Shown piece by piece: positions 5,012 through 6,170 of a stretch of DNA of 6,170 nucleotides. How positions within the stretch are numbered: position 1 is the stretch's first letter; each line of letters starts with the position of its first letter. The notes below the pieces were generated by a model, which worked only from the letters and a program-made list of their open reading frames with translations, had not been told where the DNA came from and made no database searches. Source of the DNA: Rhodoferax sp. GTDB lineage: Bacteria > Pseudomonadota > Gammaproteobacteria > Burkholderiales > Burkholderiaceae_C. The stretch spans positions 1 to 6,170 of the forward strand of contig JALNWC010000178.1 of NCBI GenBank assembly GCA_023231075.1, given 5' to 3'. A program made the position numbers and the translations under genes.

Positions 5012-6170
5012 TCAAGCAAACGACTTTTTGAAGTCGGCGATGGCGGTGTTCAACTCGGCTTCAGCGTCCTTGTCCATGGCGCGGTCGGCTTCCAGCTTGG
5101 CCAGCAAGGCCGCTTTTTTGTCTTTCAGGTAGCCATGCAGGCCGTGCTCGAAGGCCAGCACCTTGTTGACGTCGATGTCGTCCAGGTAACCCTTGTTGAC
5201 GGCAAACAACGAGGCACCCATGAGCGAAATCGGCAGCGGGCTGTACTGGGCCTGCTTGAGCAATTCGGTCACGCGGGCACCGCGGTCGAGCTGCTTGCGG
5301 GTGGCTTCGTCGAGGTCGGAGGCAAACTGCGCAAAGGCAGCCAGCTCGCGGTACTGGGCGAGGTCGGTACGGATACCGCCGGACAGGTTCTTGATGAGTT
5401 TGGTTTGTGCTGCACCCCCGACGCGGGACACCGAGATACCGGCGTTGATGGCCGGGCGGATACCGGCATTGAACAGGCTGGTTTCGAGGAAGATCTGGCC
5501 GTCGGTGATGGAAATCACGTTGGTCGGCACAAACGCGGACACGTCGCCGGCCTGGGTTTCAATGATCGGCAGCGCCGTCAGCGAACCGGTTTTGCCCTTG
5601 ACGGCACCCTTGGTGAAATCTTCGACATACTTGGCGTTGACGCGCGCGGCGCGCTCGAGCAGACGGCTGTGCAGGTAGAACACGTCGCCGGGGTAGGCTT
5701 CGCGGCCCGGCGGGCGACGCAACAGCAGGGACACCTGGCGGTAAGCCACGGCCTGCTTGGAGAGGTCGTCATAGACGATGAGCGCGTCTTCGCCGCGATC
5801 ACGGAAGTATTCGCCCATGGTGCAGCCCGAGTAAGCGGCCACATATTGCATGGCGGCAGACTCGGAGGCTGTGGCGGCCACCACAATGGTGTACTCCATG
5901 GCACCAGCTTGTTCCAGCGAACGCACCACGTTTTTCACGCTGGAGGCCTTCTGGCCGATCGCAACGTAAACGCAGGTCATGTTCTGACCCTTCTGGTTGA
6001 TGATGGCGTCGATGGCCACGGCCGTCTTGCCGGTCTGGCGGTCGCCGATGATCAATTCGCGCTGACCCCGGCCCACGGGCACCATCGAGTCGATCGACTT
6101 GAGACCGGTTTGCATGGGCTGGCTGACCGATTCGCGGGCGATCACGCCGGGGGCGACTTTTTCGATCACG
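5012..6170 (-). CDS. atpA: ATP synthase F1 subunit alpha, 5' end missing
   Basis: The last 385 codons of the alpha subunit; the gene continues off the right edge. By the position of its P-loop, the fragment begins at about residue 128 of the E. coli protein, so only the N-terminal beta-barrel and the start of the nucleotide domain are lost. The GTG at 6167-6169 is an internal Val codon, not the start. Visible motifs are Walker A GDRQTGKT (fragment residues 42-49), Walker B LIVYDD (130-135) and the segment ISVSRVGGAAQ, which carries the alpha arginine finger acting on the beta catalytic site. Alpha binds nucleotide non-catalytically and forms the F1 hexamer with beta. The C-terminus (ADFKKSFA) is typical. 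It lies 30 bp upstream of atpG in the expected operon order. Confidence 0.98.
   Translation of the reverse strand, partial: VIEKVAPGVIARESVSQPMQTGLKSIDSMVPVGRGQRELIIGDRQTGKTAVAIDAIINQKGQNMTCVYVAIGQKASSVKNVVRSLEQAGAMEYTIVVAATASESAAMQYVAAYSGCTMGEYFRDRGEDALIVYDDLSKQAVAYRQVSLLLRRPPGREAYPGDVFYLHSRLLERAARVNAKYVEDFTKGAVKGKTGSLTALPIIETQAGDVSAFVPTNVISITDGQIFLETSLFNAGIRPAINAGISVSRVGGAAQTKLIKNLSGGIRTDLAQYRELAAFAQFASDLDEATRKQLDRGARVTELLKQAQYSPLPISLMGASLFAVNKGYLDDIDVNKVLAFEHGLHGYLKDKKAALLAKLEADRAMDKDAEAELNTAIADFKKSFA

Overview
The window looks like the chromosome of a GC-rich betaproteobacterium, most likely Burkholderiales/Comamonadaceae (Rhodoferax- or Polaromonas-like). I judge this from the wording of the ATP synthase proteins and the GTAGGAG-type REP elements; no database was searched. 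All recognised genes lie on the minus strand, so the biological reading order is right to left.

Right two thirds (about 2080-6170): the distal half of a canonical F1Fo ATP synthase operon, atpA (5' end outside the window), atpG, atpD and atpC. Gaps are 30, 44 and 51 bp, and a strong intrinsic terminator follows atpC. These genes look intact and ordinary. The one oddity is a perfect 8-bp inverted repeat, resembling a dispersed repeat, between atpD and atpC.

Middle (about 943-2002): an eroded accessory locus. A well-initiated reading frame resembling the N-terminal domain of a LapB-type type I secretion ABC transporter breaks off after about 70 codons. It runs, out of frame, into the C-terminal part of a LuxR-type response regulator that also carries an in-frame amber codon. 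This looks like a deletion scar in an adhesin-secretion locus. A 73-codon ORF, start/stop-coupled to the regulator, survives intact and matches a small family often labelled 'tryptophan synthase subunit beta like'.

Left (1-942): a non-coding REP region followed by defence- or toxin-antitoxin-like accessory genes. Two inverted 30-bp REP hairpins (759-788 and 903-932) differ only by three compensatory base-pair swaps in the stem. They flank a tandem array of short units that look like degenerate REP heads. Next come an orphan MNT-type nucleotidyltransferase (279-701) whose HEPN partner is missing, and the first 34 codons of an AAA ATPase of the DUF4143 type. The ATPase promoter appears to be built into a 31-bp near-perfect palindrome.

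The most interesting points are the symmetric promoter-operator of the ATPase, the compensatory REP pair with its head-only array, the secretion/regulator fusion scar, and the partnerless MNT gene.
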